Assembly: GCF_000337415.1 (NCBI RefSeq)
Contig: NZ_AOJD01000054.1
Location: forward strand, 1 to 62,305
Origin: Halorubrum tebenquichense DSM 14210
GTDB taxonomy: Archaea; Halobacteriota; Halobacteria; Halobacteriales; Haloferacaceae
Direction of reading: 5' to 3'
Length of the DNA stretch: 62,305 bases
Shown: one piece after another, positions 33,087 through 42,131 of the stretch
How the letters are laid out: every line of letters starts with the position of its first letter
Position numbering within the stretch: the first letter of the stretch is position 1
Translations under genes and position numbers: made by a program
Notes under the pieces: generated by a model
Told to the model about the DNA's origin: nothing
What the model saw: the letters and a program-made list of their open reading frames with translations, nothing else
Databases searched by the model: none

Positions 33087-36000
33087 CTATGCGAGCGCGG
33101 TCGCTGCGGCGAGCGAGGCCGGACCGTCCGCGACCGCCTGCAGCAGTTCGGGCTCCGTGGGTTCGCCGCTCGCGTCGACCGACTCGCTACCGTCGTCCTC
33201 AACGACCGTCACGGCCGTCGACGCCGTGTCGTCGACTGCGGGGTCGGGGTCGTAGAGCGGGTTCACGTCCTGACCGGCGACGTGCGTGACCGTGATCTCG
33301 TCGCCGGGCTGAATGGAGACGCCGTCGATGTCGTCGAACGACTGGATCGTCCCGAGGTTCAACTGGAGCGTCGCCGACTCGTTCGGGGCGAGCGGTCCGA
33401 CGGTGAACTCGTTGCTGTCCGTTGGAGCGAGCACGACGGCTCCCTGGAACCCGGGTCCGGTCACCTCGACGACGTTGTCGACCGTGCCGTTGGCGTCCCC
33501 GACGTTGGTGACCTCGGCGTCGAGCGTGAGCGAGTCGTTGAGCGTCGCGTTCGACGGACTCACGTCGAAGGCGGTCACCGCGAACTCGGCTTCCGCCGGG
33601 TCGGTGACGACGATCGTCGCCGTCTGACCGTCGTCCTCGGTGAAGATCCCGTGTTCGTACTCGCCCGGCTCGGACGGCAGCGTCACGTTCTCGAAGCCGA
33701 CGCTCTCGCTCGCGCCGGCCGCCAGCGTCACGTTCTGCGACGCGACGACGCTGCCGTTGAACACGAACTCCACGGCCTGCGTCCCGTTCGCGTCGCCGTC
33801 GTTTGTGACCGTCGCGTTCACGTCGATTTCAGCGCCCGGCTCCGCTTCCGCTGGCGCGGCGAGATCGCTCACGGAGAATGCCGGACTGTCGGCGGGGTCA
33901 CCGACGACGATCGTCGCCGTCTGACCGTCGTCCTCGGTGAAGATCCCGTGTTCGTACTCGCCCGGCTCGCTCGGTAGCGTCACGTTCTCGAAGCCGACGC
34001 TCTCGCTCGCGCCCGCCGCCAGTGTGACGTTCTGTGACGCGACGGTTTCACCGGCGAACGCGAACTCAACGGCCTGCGTCCCGTTCGCGTTCCCGTCGTT
34101 GGTGACCGTCGCGTTCACGTCGATCGAAGCGCCCGGCTCTGCCTCAGCCGGCGCGGCGAGATCGCTCACGGTGAACTCCTCACCGGTCACGGTGAACGGC
34201 GAGGTGCCCTCGTCGTCGATGACCGGATCTGGACCCTCATCTGGGTTGAGGCTCTCGCCGACCTGCTGGACACCTTCCAGCTCGTCACCGGGGCCTAGGT
34301 CGACATCGCCAAGCGCGGCGTTGAGTCCCTCTATCGAGGGGAACTCCGTCTGAAGCGTCGTCGACTCGCCCGGGTCAAGCGTCACAGAGCTCGGCGGGAA
34401 GTAGACGAAGGTGTCGTTTCCGCCGGTCGCCGCGTCTTGGATCGCGGTGATCGTCTGCGTCTGGCCGGACTGCTGACCGACGTTCGTCACCGTGGCCTCG
34501 ACCAGAATCGGCTCGTCGGCCGTCACCGATTCAGGTGTCTCGACGCTCTCGACCTCGAACTGGGCCGGACTGAGCTCGTCGACGACTTCGGTCGGACCGG
34601 TCTCGACGACGATCTGTTCGCCGTCCTCGTGGCCGTCCGCCGGAGTGACGCCGCCGTCGGCCGCCGCTTCGGCGACCGCGTCGACGCCCTGCGCGTTCGA
34701 GAGCACCGTCGCGGCGCTCTCGTCGTCGCCGACGAGCTGTTCGAGGATCAGGATGACGTCGGATGGGGTGATGGACCCGCTGTCGTCGACGTCGGCGAGC
34801 GACTCGTAGAAGTCGCCGTTCGGATCCTGATCGGCGATGAACTGCTGGGTCAACACCGCGTCGAACGGCGTGATCGCTCCGTCGTCGTTGACGTCGCCGG
34901 GGATTCCGGCGGACCAGGTGACCGTCTCGCCGACGGTTTGGAGGTCGCCGTCCGCGGCCGAGACACTCGTACCGTTATCGGCCACTTCGACGTCTGTCTC
35001 GTCGCCCTCGTCGCCGACGAAGGTGAACTCGACGTTCGCGAGGGTCGGCTGGTCGACGCCGTTGGCTTGCGCGTTGGCGATCGACAGCGTGCCGTTGTCG
35101 TTGTCGAGGTCGGTGATCAGTTCGCTCCCGACCTCGCCGCCCGAGACGCTCACTACCTGTAGCATGTCGGGGTCGAAGTCGATCGCGGCCTGGAACCCGG
35201 CGACATCGTCCGCGTCGGTGGACAGCGCCACCGACCTCGTCTCGCCCGCGTCGAAGACGAGTCCGTCTTGGAAGGAGACGGCCGCCTCAGCGTCCGGATC
35301 GTCCGGATCGTCCGGCCCGTCGGGCAGTCGCTCGAAGGTGTGTTCGAGCGCGACCGTCGATTCGAGGTCGGCGTCGTCGTCCACCGAGACCGTGAGCGTC
35401 ACGGTTCCGGTGAGTCCGTCCGTCTCGATCGGCTCGCCGATCGGGACCTCGTCTCCACCGACGGACAGCGTCAGGTCGTCGGGGTCGACGGTGGCGTCGT
35501 CGGCGAGGGCGACCGTCAGTCGATCGAGGTTGGCGACATCGACGACGACATCGAAGGAGCCACCCTGCTCGACCGCCGTCGGCTGTCCGTTAACGAGGTC
35601 GACGACCAGCTCGCTGTCGAGCTGGACGTCGGTCGTCTCGCCGCCCGAGACGTTCAGGGTCTCGCTCTCGTACCCGAAGGCGTCGACGGTGAGCTGCGCC
35701 GGGTCCGTCGTGGTCGGGAGCGAGTACGTACCGTTCTCGTCGGTCGCGGTGAGCGCGCCCGCGGCCGTTTCGACGGTGGCTCCGACGACGGGGTCGCCGT
35801 CGGCGTCGGTCACCGTCCCCTCGATCGTCTGCCGATCGTCGAGGGTCTGCGCGGCCGCGTAGACGTCGATGATCCCCGTGCCGTAACGGATGTCTCGTCC
35901 GTTCAGCTCGGTGAAGTCGTTTTCGGGCTTCTCGGCCGTCTCCGCCAGCGCGGATTCGAGGACCGCGGCATCGAGATCCTCATCGGTGTACGACTGGAGG

Positions 36001-37442
36001 AGCGCGATGGCCCCCGTGTAGTGCGGCGCGGCCATCGACGTGCCGCTGGCGTACGAGTACGTAGCATTGGCATCACCGATACCGCCGCCAAGCGGGCCGG
36101 AGCTCAGGACCTCGTTGCCGGGAGCCGCGACGTCGGGTTGGATGTACCGGCGCGGGAACCGATCGGGGAGCGTCTCGTCGCCCTCGATGCTGTTCTCGTC
36201 GATCACCGCGCCGCTGGAGAACGTCGCGATGTCCCCTGCCTCGGTCGAGGCGGCGACGGCGACGGAACTGAAGCTCGTCGCCGGCGCGGAGACGGGCCCG
36301 CCCGCATCGCCGCTACCGGAGTTTCCGGCGGACACGACCGCGGCGGTCCCCGCGGCCCTGACGTCTTCGATCGCGTCGGCGTACTGGAGACTGAACGTGG
36401 ACTGACCGGTTTCCGACGGGAGTCCGAGGCTGAAGCTCGCCGCGTCCGCGTCGTTCTCGGCCGCCCACTGCATCGAGGCGATGATGTCCTCGGTGAACGC
36501 GCCGCCCGCGAACACGTCCGCCATCAGCAGGTCGGCCTCGGGTGCGACGCCGTACCGCGGCACGTCGCCGGCCGGATGGGCCGCGCCGGTCGCGGTGCCG
36601 GCAGTGTGTTCGCCGTGTGCGCCGGCGTTACCGCCGACGAGAGTCCCCTCCTCGACGGTCCCGTTCTCGGCGATCGCTTCTTTGGCGAACTCGAGGTCGG
36701 GATGCCCCTCCTCGGGGTTCGAGATACCGTCGTCGCCGATCATGACGGTAGCGCCCTCGCCTCGGACGCCGAACTCGTCTTCGAGCTCGGGAACGTTGAT
36801 CTGTTCGAGTCCATACGTGTACTCGCCGTCGTGGTTTACGGGCGTGACCCCTGCGTCGCTCCCAGTCGCCGGCGGGTCGGGCCGCTCGTACTGGACGTTC
36901 GGCGACACGGAGCTCACGCCGTCGATCGACGCGATCTCCTCGACGTCGTTCTCGTCGAGGTCGACGTCGACCGAGATGACGTTCCCGGCCCAGAACGTGT
37001 TGCGGATCTCGGCGTCGAAGCCCGCTTCGAGCGCGTCGATGACGGGTGCCTGTGTCGCTTCCGCGTCGGCTCTGAGTTCGTCCAACGCCGACGCATCGTC
37101 CATCGCCGCGAGCCGTGGGACGTCGACCGTCCGGTCGACGGTCACGATCAGCGTGGTCTCGCCGCTGGCGTCGTCGAGCGCGTCCGAGACGGTGCCGGTC
37201 GTCTCCGCGTCCGGTACCGCCTCGACGACGCGCGTTTCGTCGCCCGTGGAAGCGGACTCGGTTTCGTTCGTCTGATCTGTCGTCTGTGGCTGTACGTCCG
37301 AATCGACGTCGGCGACGCCGGCGTCGACCGCGTCACCGCCCGTCGCGTCCATGGCCGCCGCCGCACCCGCGGTCGGCGCGAACATGGACGCGACCATGAC
37401 GGCCGCGAATAACGTCGCAAAGAGTTTCTTCCGATGTACCAT
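33087..37442 (-). CDS. Protease 2: secreted subtilisin-like (S8) protease with cohesin and dockerin modules
   Basis: A 1451-residue exported protease. Order: Sec-type signal (about 1-30); propeptide (about 65-190); S8 domain with Asp237 (MIGDDGI), His276 (HGEHTAGT), oxyanion Asn374 (SAGNSG) and Ser469 (GTSMAAPH); carboxypeptidase-like regulatory beta domain (about 535-610); cohesin-like domain (about 717-842); dockerin (about 845-903, two loops DVNDDGAITPFD and DVDDSGSITPSD); then CARDB-like beta domains, two of them 99-residue tandem copies (1090-1287). It ends without an anchor. The ATG at 37442 is fixed by the signal peptide and GGAGG at 37453-37457; the box cttatattctg is about 65-70 bases upstream. 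It probably docks on the neighbouring cohesin anchor and, through its own cohesin, could bind further dockerin proteins. Confidence 0.9.
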   Translation of the reverse strand: MVHRKKLFATLFAAVMVASMFAPTAGAAAAMDATGGDAVDAGVADVDSDVQPQTTDQTNETESASTGDETRVVEAVPDAETTGTVSDALDDASGETTLIVTVDRTVDVPRLAAMDDASALDELRADAEATQAPVIDALEAGFDAEIRNTFWAGNVISVDVDLDENDVEEIASIDGVSSVSPNVQYERPDPPATGSDAGVTPVNHDGEYTYGLEQINVPELEDEFGVRGEGATVMIGDDGISNPEEGHPDLEFAKEAIAENGTVEEGTLVGGNAGAHGEHTAGTATGAAHPAGDVPRYGVAPEADLLMADVFAGGAFTEDIIASMQWAAENDADAASFSLGLPSETGQSTFSLQYADAIEDVRAAGTAAVVSAGNSGSGDAGGPVSAPATSFSSVAVAASTEAGDIATFSSGAVIDENSIEGDETLPDRFPRRYIQPDVAAPGNEVLSSGPLGGGIGDANATYSYASGTSMAAPHYTGAIALLQSYTDEDLDAAVLESALAETAEKPENDFTELNGRDIRYGTGIIDVYAAAQTLDDRQTIEGTVTDADGDPVVGATVETAAGALTATDENGTYSLPTTTDPAQLTVDAFGYESETLNVSGGETTDVQLDSELVVDLVNGQPTAVEQGGSFDVVVDVANLDRLTVALADDATVDPDDLTLSVGGDEVPIGEPIETDGLTGTVTLTVSVDDDADLESTVALEHTFERLPDGPDDPDDPDAEAAVSFQDGLVFDAGETRSVALSTDADDVAGFQAAIDFDPDMLQVVSVSGGEVGSELITDLDNDNGTLSIANAQANGVDQPTLANVEFTFVGDEGDETDVEVADNGTSVSAADGDLQTVGETVTWSAGIPGDVNDDGAITPFDAVLTQQFIADQDPNGDFYESLADVDDSGSITPSDVILILEQLVGDDESAATVLSNAQGVDAVAEAAADGGVTPADGHEDGEQIVVETGPTEVVDELSPAQFEVESVETPESVTADEPILVEATVTNVGQQSGQTQTITAIQDAATGGNDTFVYFPPSSVTLDPGESTTLQTEFPSIEGLNAALGDVDLGPGDELEGVQQVGESLNPDEGPDPVIDDEGTSPFTVTGEEFTVSDLAAPAEAEPGASIDVNATVTNDGNANGTQAVEFAFAGETVASQNVTLAAGASESVGFENVTLPSEPGEYEHGIFTEDDGQTATIVVGDPADSPAFSVSDLAAPAEAEPGAEIDVNATVTNDGDANGTQAVEFVFNGSVVASQNVTLAAGASESVGFENVTLPSEPGEYEHGIFTEDDGQTATIVVTDPAEAEFAVTAFDVSPSNATLNDSLTLDAEVTNVGDANGTVDNVVEVTGPGFQGAVVLAPTDSNEFTVGPLAPNESATLQLNLGTIQSFDDIDGVSIQPGDEITVTHVAGQDVNPLYDPDPAVDDTASTAVTVVEDDGSESVDASGEPTEPELLQAVADGPASLAAATALA
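33582..34175 (-). repeat. Two-copy 297-bp in-frame tandem repeat in protease 2
   Basis: The 99-residue units at residues 1090-1188 and 1189-1287 are nearly identical in protein (SDLAAPAEAEPGA, NATVTNDG, EYEHGIFTEDDGQTATIVV), and long stretches of DNA are identical too, so the duplication is recent or kept uniform by gene conversion. Each unit is a CARDB-like beta sandwich with several N-glycosylation sequons. Confidence 0.88.
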
Positions 37443-37452
37443 CGATAGTTCG

Positions 37453-37514
37453 CCTCCACCGTGCGGAGGTGTCACGTCACAGCGGCCGGTCGGACGTGGT
37501 TATTCAGAATATAA
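37453..37514 (-). promoter_or_regulatory. Promoter and ribosome-binding site of protease 2
   Basis: On the minus strand the TATA-like cttatattctg (about 37504-37514) gives a start near 37483 and a leader of about 40 bases, with GGAGG at 37453-37457, ten bases before the ATG. A leadered message with a Shine-Dalgarno sequence is less usual than the leaderless genes elsewhere in the window and supports the chosen start. Confidence 0.6.
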
Positions 37515-37719
37515 GCCGTTCCCGCGGCGTGAAAATCCCACAAAGAGTCGTGTCTACCGGTGATTTTCGTCGGTATTCTGCGACGGCGGCTGATGGCCGA
37601 GAGCGGCCGGTCGGCGGTGTGAAAGACCGGCCAGACGGTCCTCGCGGAGTTCAGATCCACCTGCGAACCGAGGCTGTCGGAGCCAACGGGCGAGGCGAAG
37701 CGGTCGGGACCGGCGTGAG

Positions 37720-38346
37720 CTATCGGAGTCGGCGGAGGACTTCGTCGAACTCGACCGCGGGGGTCGACCTGAGGACGCTGTAGTAGAGGGAACACGCGAC
37801 CGCGACGGCGATACCGAGGGAGACCGCGAGCGCTTCGAGCGTGAGCGCGCCGAACACCGGGAGCCCGAGTCGCCACGCGCCGACCGTGACGAGCGTCGAC
37901 AGGCCGACCGCGCCGAGGACGGTGGCTCCCACCCGTCGTCGGTCGGGTTCGAGTTCCACCACGGGGTTCGACCCCTCGCAGGGGGAGACCCGGGCGGCGC
38001 GGCGGTCGAACTCGATCAGCCCCGCGTCGGCCATCTTCGGACAGTGGAACTGGAGCAGCGAGGTGTACACGCTCTTGCGTTCGTCGTAGGTCACGGCCGA
38101 CGGCGGCTTGTCCAGTTCGCGGGCCGCGACCGCCCGGGACGCCTCTTGGAGCGGTATCTCGCTGTCTTCTCGCCGGAGATGCTGCCACAGGTACCGCCGG
38201 CGCGCGTTGGCGAGCAGTTCGATGAGCGCCTCGGACCGGTCGGGAGCGGGATCGTTTGCGTCTGGCGACGCCTCTCCCCGTTCGTCGTCGTCGAACGCCG
38301 TCCGTTCGGCGTCGGGAGTGCGGGAAGATGCGGGCTGATGTGCCAC
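37720..38346 (-). CDS. DUF7344-type membrane-anchored winged-helix protein, paralogue 3
   Basis: A 208-residue relative of the proteins at 22513 and 30597, but more diverged. It has a shorter acidic N-terminus, a winged helix (about 40-125: ALIELLANARRRYLWQHLRRE, YDERKSVYTSLLQFHCPKMADAGLIEFD) and two membrane helices (about 140-190). I chose GTG 38346 over the TTG at 38355 because the TATA-like ttaaataaaa (38367-38376) lies 21-30 bases upstream, giving a leaderless message. It is directly upstream of protease 2 on the same strand (277 bases apart). Its promoter carries the operator-like sequence at 38392-38420, which may be its own binding site. Confidence 0.82.
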   Translation of the reverse strand: MAHQPASSRTPDAERTAFDDDERGEASPDANDPAPDRSEALIELLANARRRYLWQHLRREDSEIPLQEASRAVAARELDKPPSAVTYDERKSVYTSLLQFHCPKMADAGLIEFDRRAARVSPCEGSNPVVELEPDRRRVGATVLGAVGLSTLVTVGAWRLGLPVFGALTLEALAVSLGIAVAVACSLYYSVLRSTPAVEFDEVLRRLR

Positions 38347-38391
38347 AGTGAACAACAGGTAGCAGTTTTTATTTAAGAAAATTGTGTATAT

Positions 38392-38420
38392 GATGCTGTT
38401 CTCGACACAGCACCTGTAAC
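38392..38420 (-). promoter_or_regulatory. Operator-like sequence in the promoter of regulator 3
   Basis: On the minus strand: GTTACAG, three bases, CTGTGTC, GAG, AACAGCATC, ending 15-16 bases before the TATA-like box at 38367-38376. It matches the site at 24149-24178 in order, spacing and most bases. Its place just upstream of the TATA box fits an activator site. Confidence 0.6.
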
Positions 38421-38464
38421 ATCTCGGCGCGCCCGACGCGGCTGAAATTCGGGAGATTCACGGT

Positions 38465-38486
38465 CACAACTCGGACCCGAGTTGTG
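38465..38486. promoter_or_regulatory. Perfect 22-bp palindrome beside the ppsA promoter
   Basis: The arms CACAACTCGG (38465-38474) and CCGAGTTGTG (38477-38486) pair perfectly around two bases. The T-rich ttttattcat, the likely TATA box of ppsA, begins immediately after it. A perfect dyad touching the TATA box is typical of an archaeal repressor or activator operator. The binding protein is unknown; regulators of sugar metabolism such as TrmB or GlpR are possible, but the site does not match the TrmB pattern I remember. Confidence 0.6.
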
Positions 38487-38551
38487 TTTTATTCATTGTT
38501 ACGCCCGCCGGAAGCTTCATACGTCGCCTCGCGGATCCTCCGAGTACACGA

Positions 38552-40915
38552 ATGGCAGTACTCTTGCTGGAGGACGTCAACGCCGACGACGTCGGGACCG
38601 TCGGCGGGAAGGCCGCGTCGCTCGGCGAACTCATCGGTGCGGGGCTCCCGGTGCCGCCGGGGTTCGCCGTCACCGCGGGCACGTACCGAACGTTCATCGA
38701 GGAGGCCGGGATCGACGAGGAGCTGTTCGACGCGGTCGACGTCGACCCCGAGGACTCCGGGGCGCTCCGCGAGGCCGAGGCGACCGCGGAGCGGCTGATC
38801 CTCGAGACGCCGTTCCCGGAGGCGGTGCGCGAGGAGATCCTCGAGCGATACCGGGCGATGGGAGAGGACGGCGAGGAGGCGTTCGTCGCGGTCCGCTCGT
38901 CCGCCACGGCCGAGGACCTCCCCGACTCCTCGTTCGCCGGCCAACAGGAGACGTTCCTCAACGTCCGCGAGGAGGACCTGCTCCGCCGCGTCAAGGAGTG
39001 CTGGGCCTCGCTTTTCACCCAGCGGGCGATCTACTACCGCCAGCAGCGCGGCTTCCCGCACGCCGACGTCGACATCGCGGTCGTCGTCCAGCGGATGGTC
39101 GACGCCGAGAAGTCCGGCGTGATGTTCACGAGCCACCCCTCGACGGGCGAGCCGCAGGTCACCATCGAGGCGGCGTGGGGGCTCGGCGAGGCCGTCGTCT
39201 CCGGCACCGTCTCGCCGGACAACTACGTGTACGACCGCGAGCGCGGCGCGGTCGACGAGGTCACCGTCGCGGACAAGAAGGTGGAGATGGTGAAAGACGC
39301 CGAGACCGGCGAGACGGTCCAGCTCGACGTCGACGAGGAGCGACGCACGGCGCGGGTGCTCTCCGACGCCGAGATCGGCGACCTCGTCGCGCTCGGCGAG
39401 CGCGTCGAGGACCACTACGGCTCGCCGCAGGACGTCGAGTGGGCGATCTACGACGGCGAGATATACATGCTCCAGTCGCGCCCGATCACGACGATCCGCG
39501 AGGACGCCGGGGACGAGGCGGCCGCGGGCGGGGGCGACGCGAACGAGACGGGCGTCGGCGCGGCGACCGGCGACGGCGGCGCGGCGACCGGGGGCGTGAC
39601 CGGGACCGGTTCGAACGGGAGCGAAGACGACGACGCCGACCTGCTCGTCGACGGGCTCGGGGCCAGCCCGGGGGCCGTCTCCGGCACCGTCCGGATCGTG
39701 CGCAAGCTCGACCAGCTCGACCAGGTACAGGAGGGCGACGTGATGGTGACGGAGATGACGATGCCGGACATGGTGCCGGCGATGAAACGCGCCGCCGGCA
39801 TCGTCACCGACGAGGGCGGGATGACGAGCCACGCCGCGATCATCTCCCGCGAGCTCGGCGTCCCCGCGGTCGTCGGGACCGGCAACGGGACCCGCGTCCT
39901 CGAAGACGGCCAGCACGTCACCCTCGACGGCGACAAGGGAACCGTCCGAGCGGGCGAAGACGAGTCGGCCGAGCCGGGCGAGGAGTTCGAGCCGGTGGAG
40001 GCGGCGCGGCCCGAGACGCCCGTCAAGCCGATGACGGCGACGGAGGTGAAGGTGAACGTCTCGATCCCGGAGGCGGCCGAGCGCGCCGCGGCGACCGGCG
40101 CGGACGGCGTCGGGTTGCTCCGGATCGAACACATGGTGCTGTCGCTCGGGAAGACCCCCGAGAAGTACATCGCCGACCACGGCGCACAGGCGTATCAGGA
40201 CGAGCTCATCGAGGGCGTGCGGCGCGTCGCCGACGAGTTCTATCCGCGGCCGGTCCGGGTGCGGACCATCGACGCGCCGACGGACGAGTTCCGCGAACTG
40301 GAGGGCGGCGAGGGCGAACCGGTCGAGCCGAACCCGATGCTCGGCTGGCGGGGGATCCGGCGGAGCCTCGACAAGCCCGAGCCGTTCCGGCAGGAGCTGG
40401 CCGCGTTCGCGCGGCTCCACGAGATGGGGTACGACAACCTCGAAGTGATGTTCCCCCTCGTCAACGACGCGGCGGACGTCGAGGGGATCAAACGCCACAT
40501 GCGCGAGGCCGGGATCGACCCCGAGACGCACCGGTGGGGCGTGATGGTCGAGACGCCCGCGAGCGCGCTCCAGATCGAGGACCTCGCCGAGGCGGGGATC
40601 GACTTCGCCTCCTTCGGCACCAACGACCTCACGCAGTACACGCTCGCGGTCGACCGCAACAACGGCCACGTCGCCGACCGGTTCGACGAGCTTCACCCGG
40701 CCGTGTTGCGCCTGATCGGCGACACGATAGAGACGTGCCGGGAGCTCGGCGTCGACACCAGCATCTGCGGGCAGGCCGGCTCGAAGCCCGAGATGGTCGA
40801 CTTCCTCGTCGAGAAGGGCGTCTCCTCAATCTCCGCGAACATCGACGCGGTCCGCGACGTCCAACACGAGGTCAAGCGGACCGAACAGCGGCTGCTGCTC
40901 GATTCGGTCCGCTGA
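38552..40915 (+). CDS. ppsA: Phosphoenolpyruvate synthase (pyruvate, water dikinase)
   Basis: A 787-residue enzyme that makes PEP from pyruvate with ATP for gluconeogenesis. Residues 1-325 are the ATP-grasp domain ([34 protein letters not shown]). A Gly/Ala/Asp-rich linker (about 327-370) is longer than in most homologues. About 371-460 is the swivelling phosphohistidine domain with His427 (GGMTSHAA), and the C-terminal TIM barrel binds pyruvate ([36 protein letters not shown]). The ATG at 38552 follows a leader of about 35-40 bases. The palindrome at 38465-38486 is the likely control point. Confidence 0.95.
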   Translation: MAVLLLEDVNADDVGTVGGKAASLGELIGAGLPVPPGFAVTAGTYRTFIEEAGIDEELFDAVDVDPEDSGALREAEATAERLILETPFPEAVREEILERYRAMGEDGEEAFVAVRSSATAEDLPDSSFAGQQETFLNVREEDLLRRVKECWASLFTQRAIYYRQQRGFPHADVDIAVVVQRMVDAEKSGVMFTSHPSTGEPQVTIEAAWGLGEAVVSGTVSPDNYVYDRERGAVDEVTVADKKVEMVKDAETGETVQLDVDEERRTARVLSDAEIGDLVALGERVEDHYGSPQDVEWAIYDGEIYMLQSRPITTIREDAGDEAAAGGGDANETGVGAATGDGGAATGGVTGTGSNGSEDDDADLLVDGLGASPGAVSGTVRIVRKLDQLDQVQEGDVMVTEMTMPDMVPAMKRAAGIVTDEGGMTSHAAIISRELGVPAVVGTGNGTRVLEDGQHVTLDGDKGTVRAGEDESAEPGEEFEPVEAARPETPVKPMTATEVKVNVSIPEAAERAAATGADGVGLLRIEHMVLSLGKTPEKYIADHGAQAYQDELIEGVRRVADEFYPRPVRVRTIDAPTDEFRELEGGEGEPVEPNPMLGWRGIRRSLDKPEPFRQELAAFARLHEMGYDNLEVMFPLVNDAADVEGIKRHMREAGIDPETHRWGVMVETPASALQIEDLAEAGIDFASFGTNDLTQYTLAVDRNNGHVADRFDELHPAVLRLIGDTIETCRELGVDTSICGQAGSKPEMVDFLVEKGVSSISANIDAVRDVQHEVKRTEQRLLLDSVR

Positions 40916-40992
40916 GGCCGTCGGAGCCGGTTCCCCCTCCGCCGCGGCCGGGAGCGGAACGGGTAAGAGCCGCCCCCGGCAATAGGAGGCGA

Positions 40993-42078
40993 ATGCAACG
41001 GCCGGAACCGGAGCCGCAGTCGTTCGATCGGGTGCTCTCCTCGATGTGCACCGAGCCGCACTCCGACGCGCGGGCGGCCGCCGAGCGCTTCCTCGCCGCG
41101 AACCCCGGCGACCCCGCCACCTACGAGACCGTGGCCGCGCTCGAGGAGCGGGCGGTCGAGCGGCTCGCGACGCTCGCCGAACACCCGATTCCGAGCGACG
41201 CTGCGGGGTACGTCACCTCGGGCGGCACCGAGGCGAACGTCCAGGCGGTGCGGTCGGCGCGGAACCGACACGACGGCGGGCGCGACGACCGCGGCGTCAA
41301 CGTCGTCGCCCCGGAGAGCGCGCACTTCTCGTTCACCAAGGCGGCGGAGCTGCTCGACGTGGAGCTGCGGACCGTCCCCGTCGACGACGACTACCGGGCC
41401 GACACCGACGCGGTCGCGGCCGCGGTCGACGACGCCACCGCGCTCGTCGTCGGCGTCGCCGGCACCACGGAGTACGGCCGGGTCGACCCGATCCCGGAGC
41501 TCGCCGCGATCGCCGCGGAGGCGGGCGCGCGGTTCCACGTCGACGCGGCGTGGGGCGGGTTCGTCCTCCCGTTCACCGACCACGACTGGTCGTTCGCCGA
41601 CGCGGCGGTCGACACGCTGACGATCGACCCCCACAAGTTCGGGCAGGCACCGGTGCCGGCGGGCGGGCTGTTGGCCCGCGAGGACGCCGCGCTCGACGCG
41701 CTCGCGGTCAACACGCCGTACCTGGAGTCGCGGTCGCAGGCGACGCTGACCGGGACCCGGAGCGGCGCTGGCGTCGCCGGCGCGGTCGCGGCGATGGACG
41801 CGCTGTGGCCCGACGGCTACCGCGAGGCCGCGGATCGGGCGGCGGACCACGCCGACTGGCTCGCCGCGGAGCTCGCGGACCGCGGGTACGACGTGGTCGA
41901 CCCCGAACTCCCGCTCGTCGCCGCCGCGGTCCCGGAGTCGGAGTTCGCAGCGCTCCGCGACGCGGGCTGGAAGATATCGCGGACCGGGACGGGAGAGCTC
42001 CGCGTCGTCTGTATGCCGCACGTGACGCGGTCGACGCTGCGGGCGTTCCTCGACGATCTGGACCGGATCCGCGGGTGA
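40993..42078 (+). CDS. mfnA: PLP-dependent L-aspartate/L-tyrosine decarboxylase, MfnA type
   Basis: A 361-residue group II amino acid decarboxylase. The PLP lysine is Lys215 ([14 protein letters not shown]), with the PLP-binding SGGTEAN near residue 77 and HVDAAWGGF near residue 180. In methanogens MfnA decarboxylates tyrosine for methanofuran. In haloarchaea the likely role is aspartate to beta-alanine for coenzyme A. The start at 40993 has an aggaggcga Shine-Dalgarno directly before it. It follows ppsA by 77 bases on the same strand. Repeat copy C begins 54 bases after its stop. Confidence 0.9.
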   Translation: MQRPEPEPQSFDRVLSSMCTEPHSDARAAAERFLAANPGDPATYETVAALEERAVERLATLAEHPIPSDAAGYVTSGGTEANVQAVRSARNRHDGGRDDRGVNVVAPESAHFSFTKAAELLDVELRTVPVDDDYRADTDAVAAAVDDATALVVGVAGTTEYGRVDPIPELAAIAAEAGARFHVDAAWGGFVLPFTDHDWSFADAAVDTLTIDPHKFGQAPVPAGGLLAREDAALDALAVNTPYLESRSQATLTGTRSGAGVAGAVAAMDALWPDGYREAADRAADHADWLAAELADRGYDVVDPELPLVAAAVPESEFAALRDAGWKISRTGTGELRVVCMPHVTRSTLRAFLDDLDRIRG

Positions 42079-42131
42079 GAACGCAAGTAAATCCGCGACC
42101 GTCGCGGAGCTGTTTACTTGTAAAAGACTGT

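Noticed and set aside
38542-38563. GAGTAC...GTACTC inverted repeat around the ppsA start codon as a TrmB operator
   Set aside because: The half-sites are in the opposite order to the TACT-N-GAGTA pattern I remember, and they overlap coding sequence; the exact palindrome at 38465-38486 is a far better candidate.
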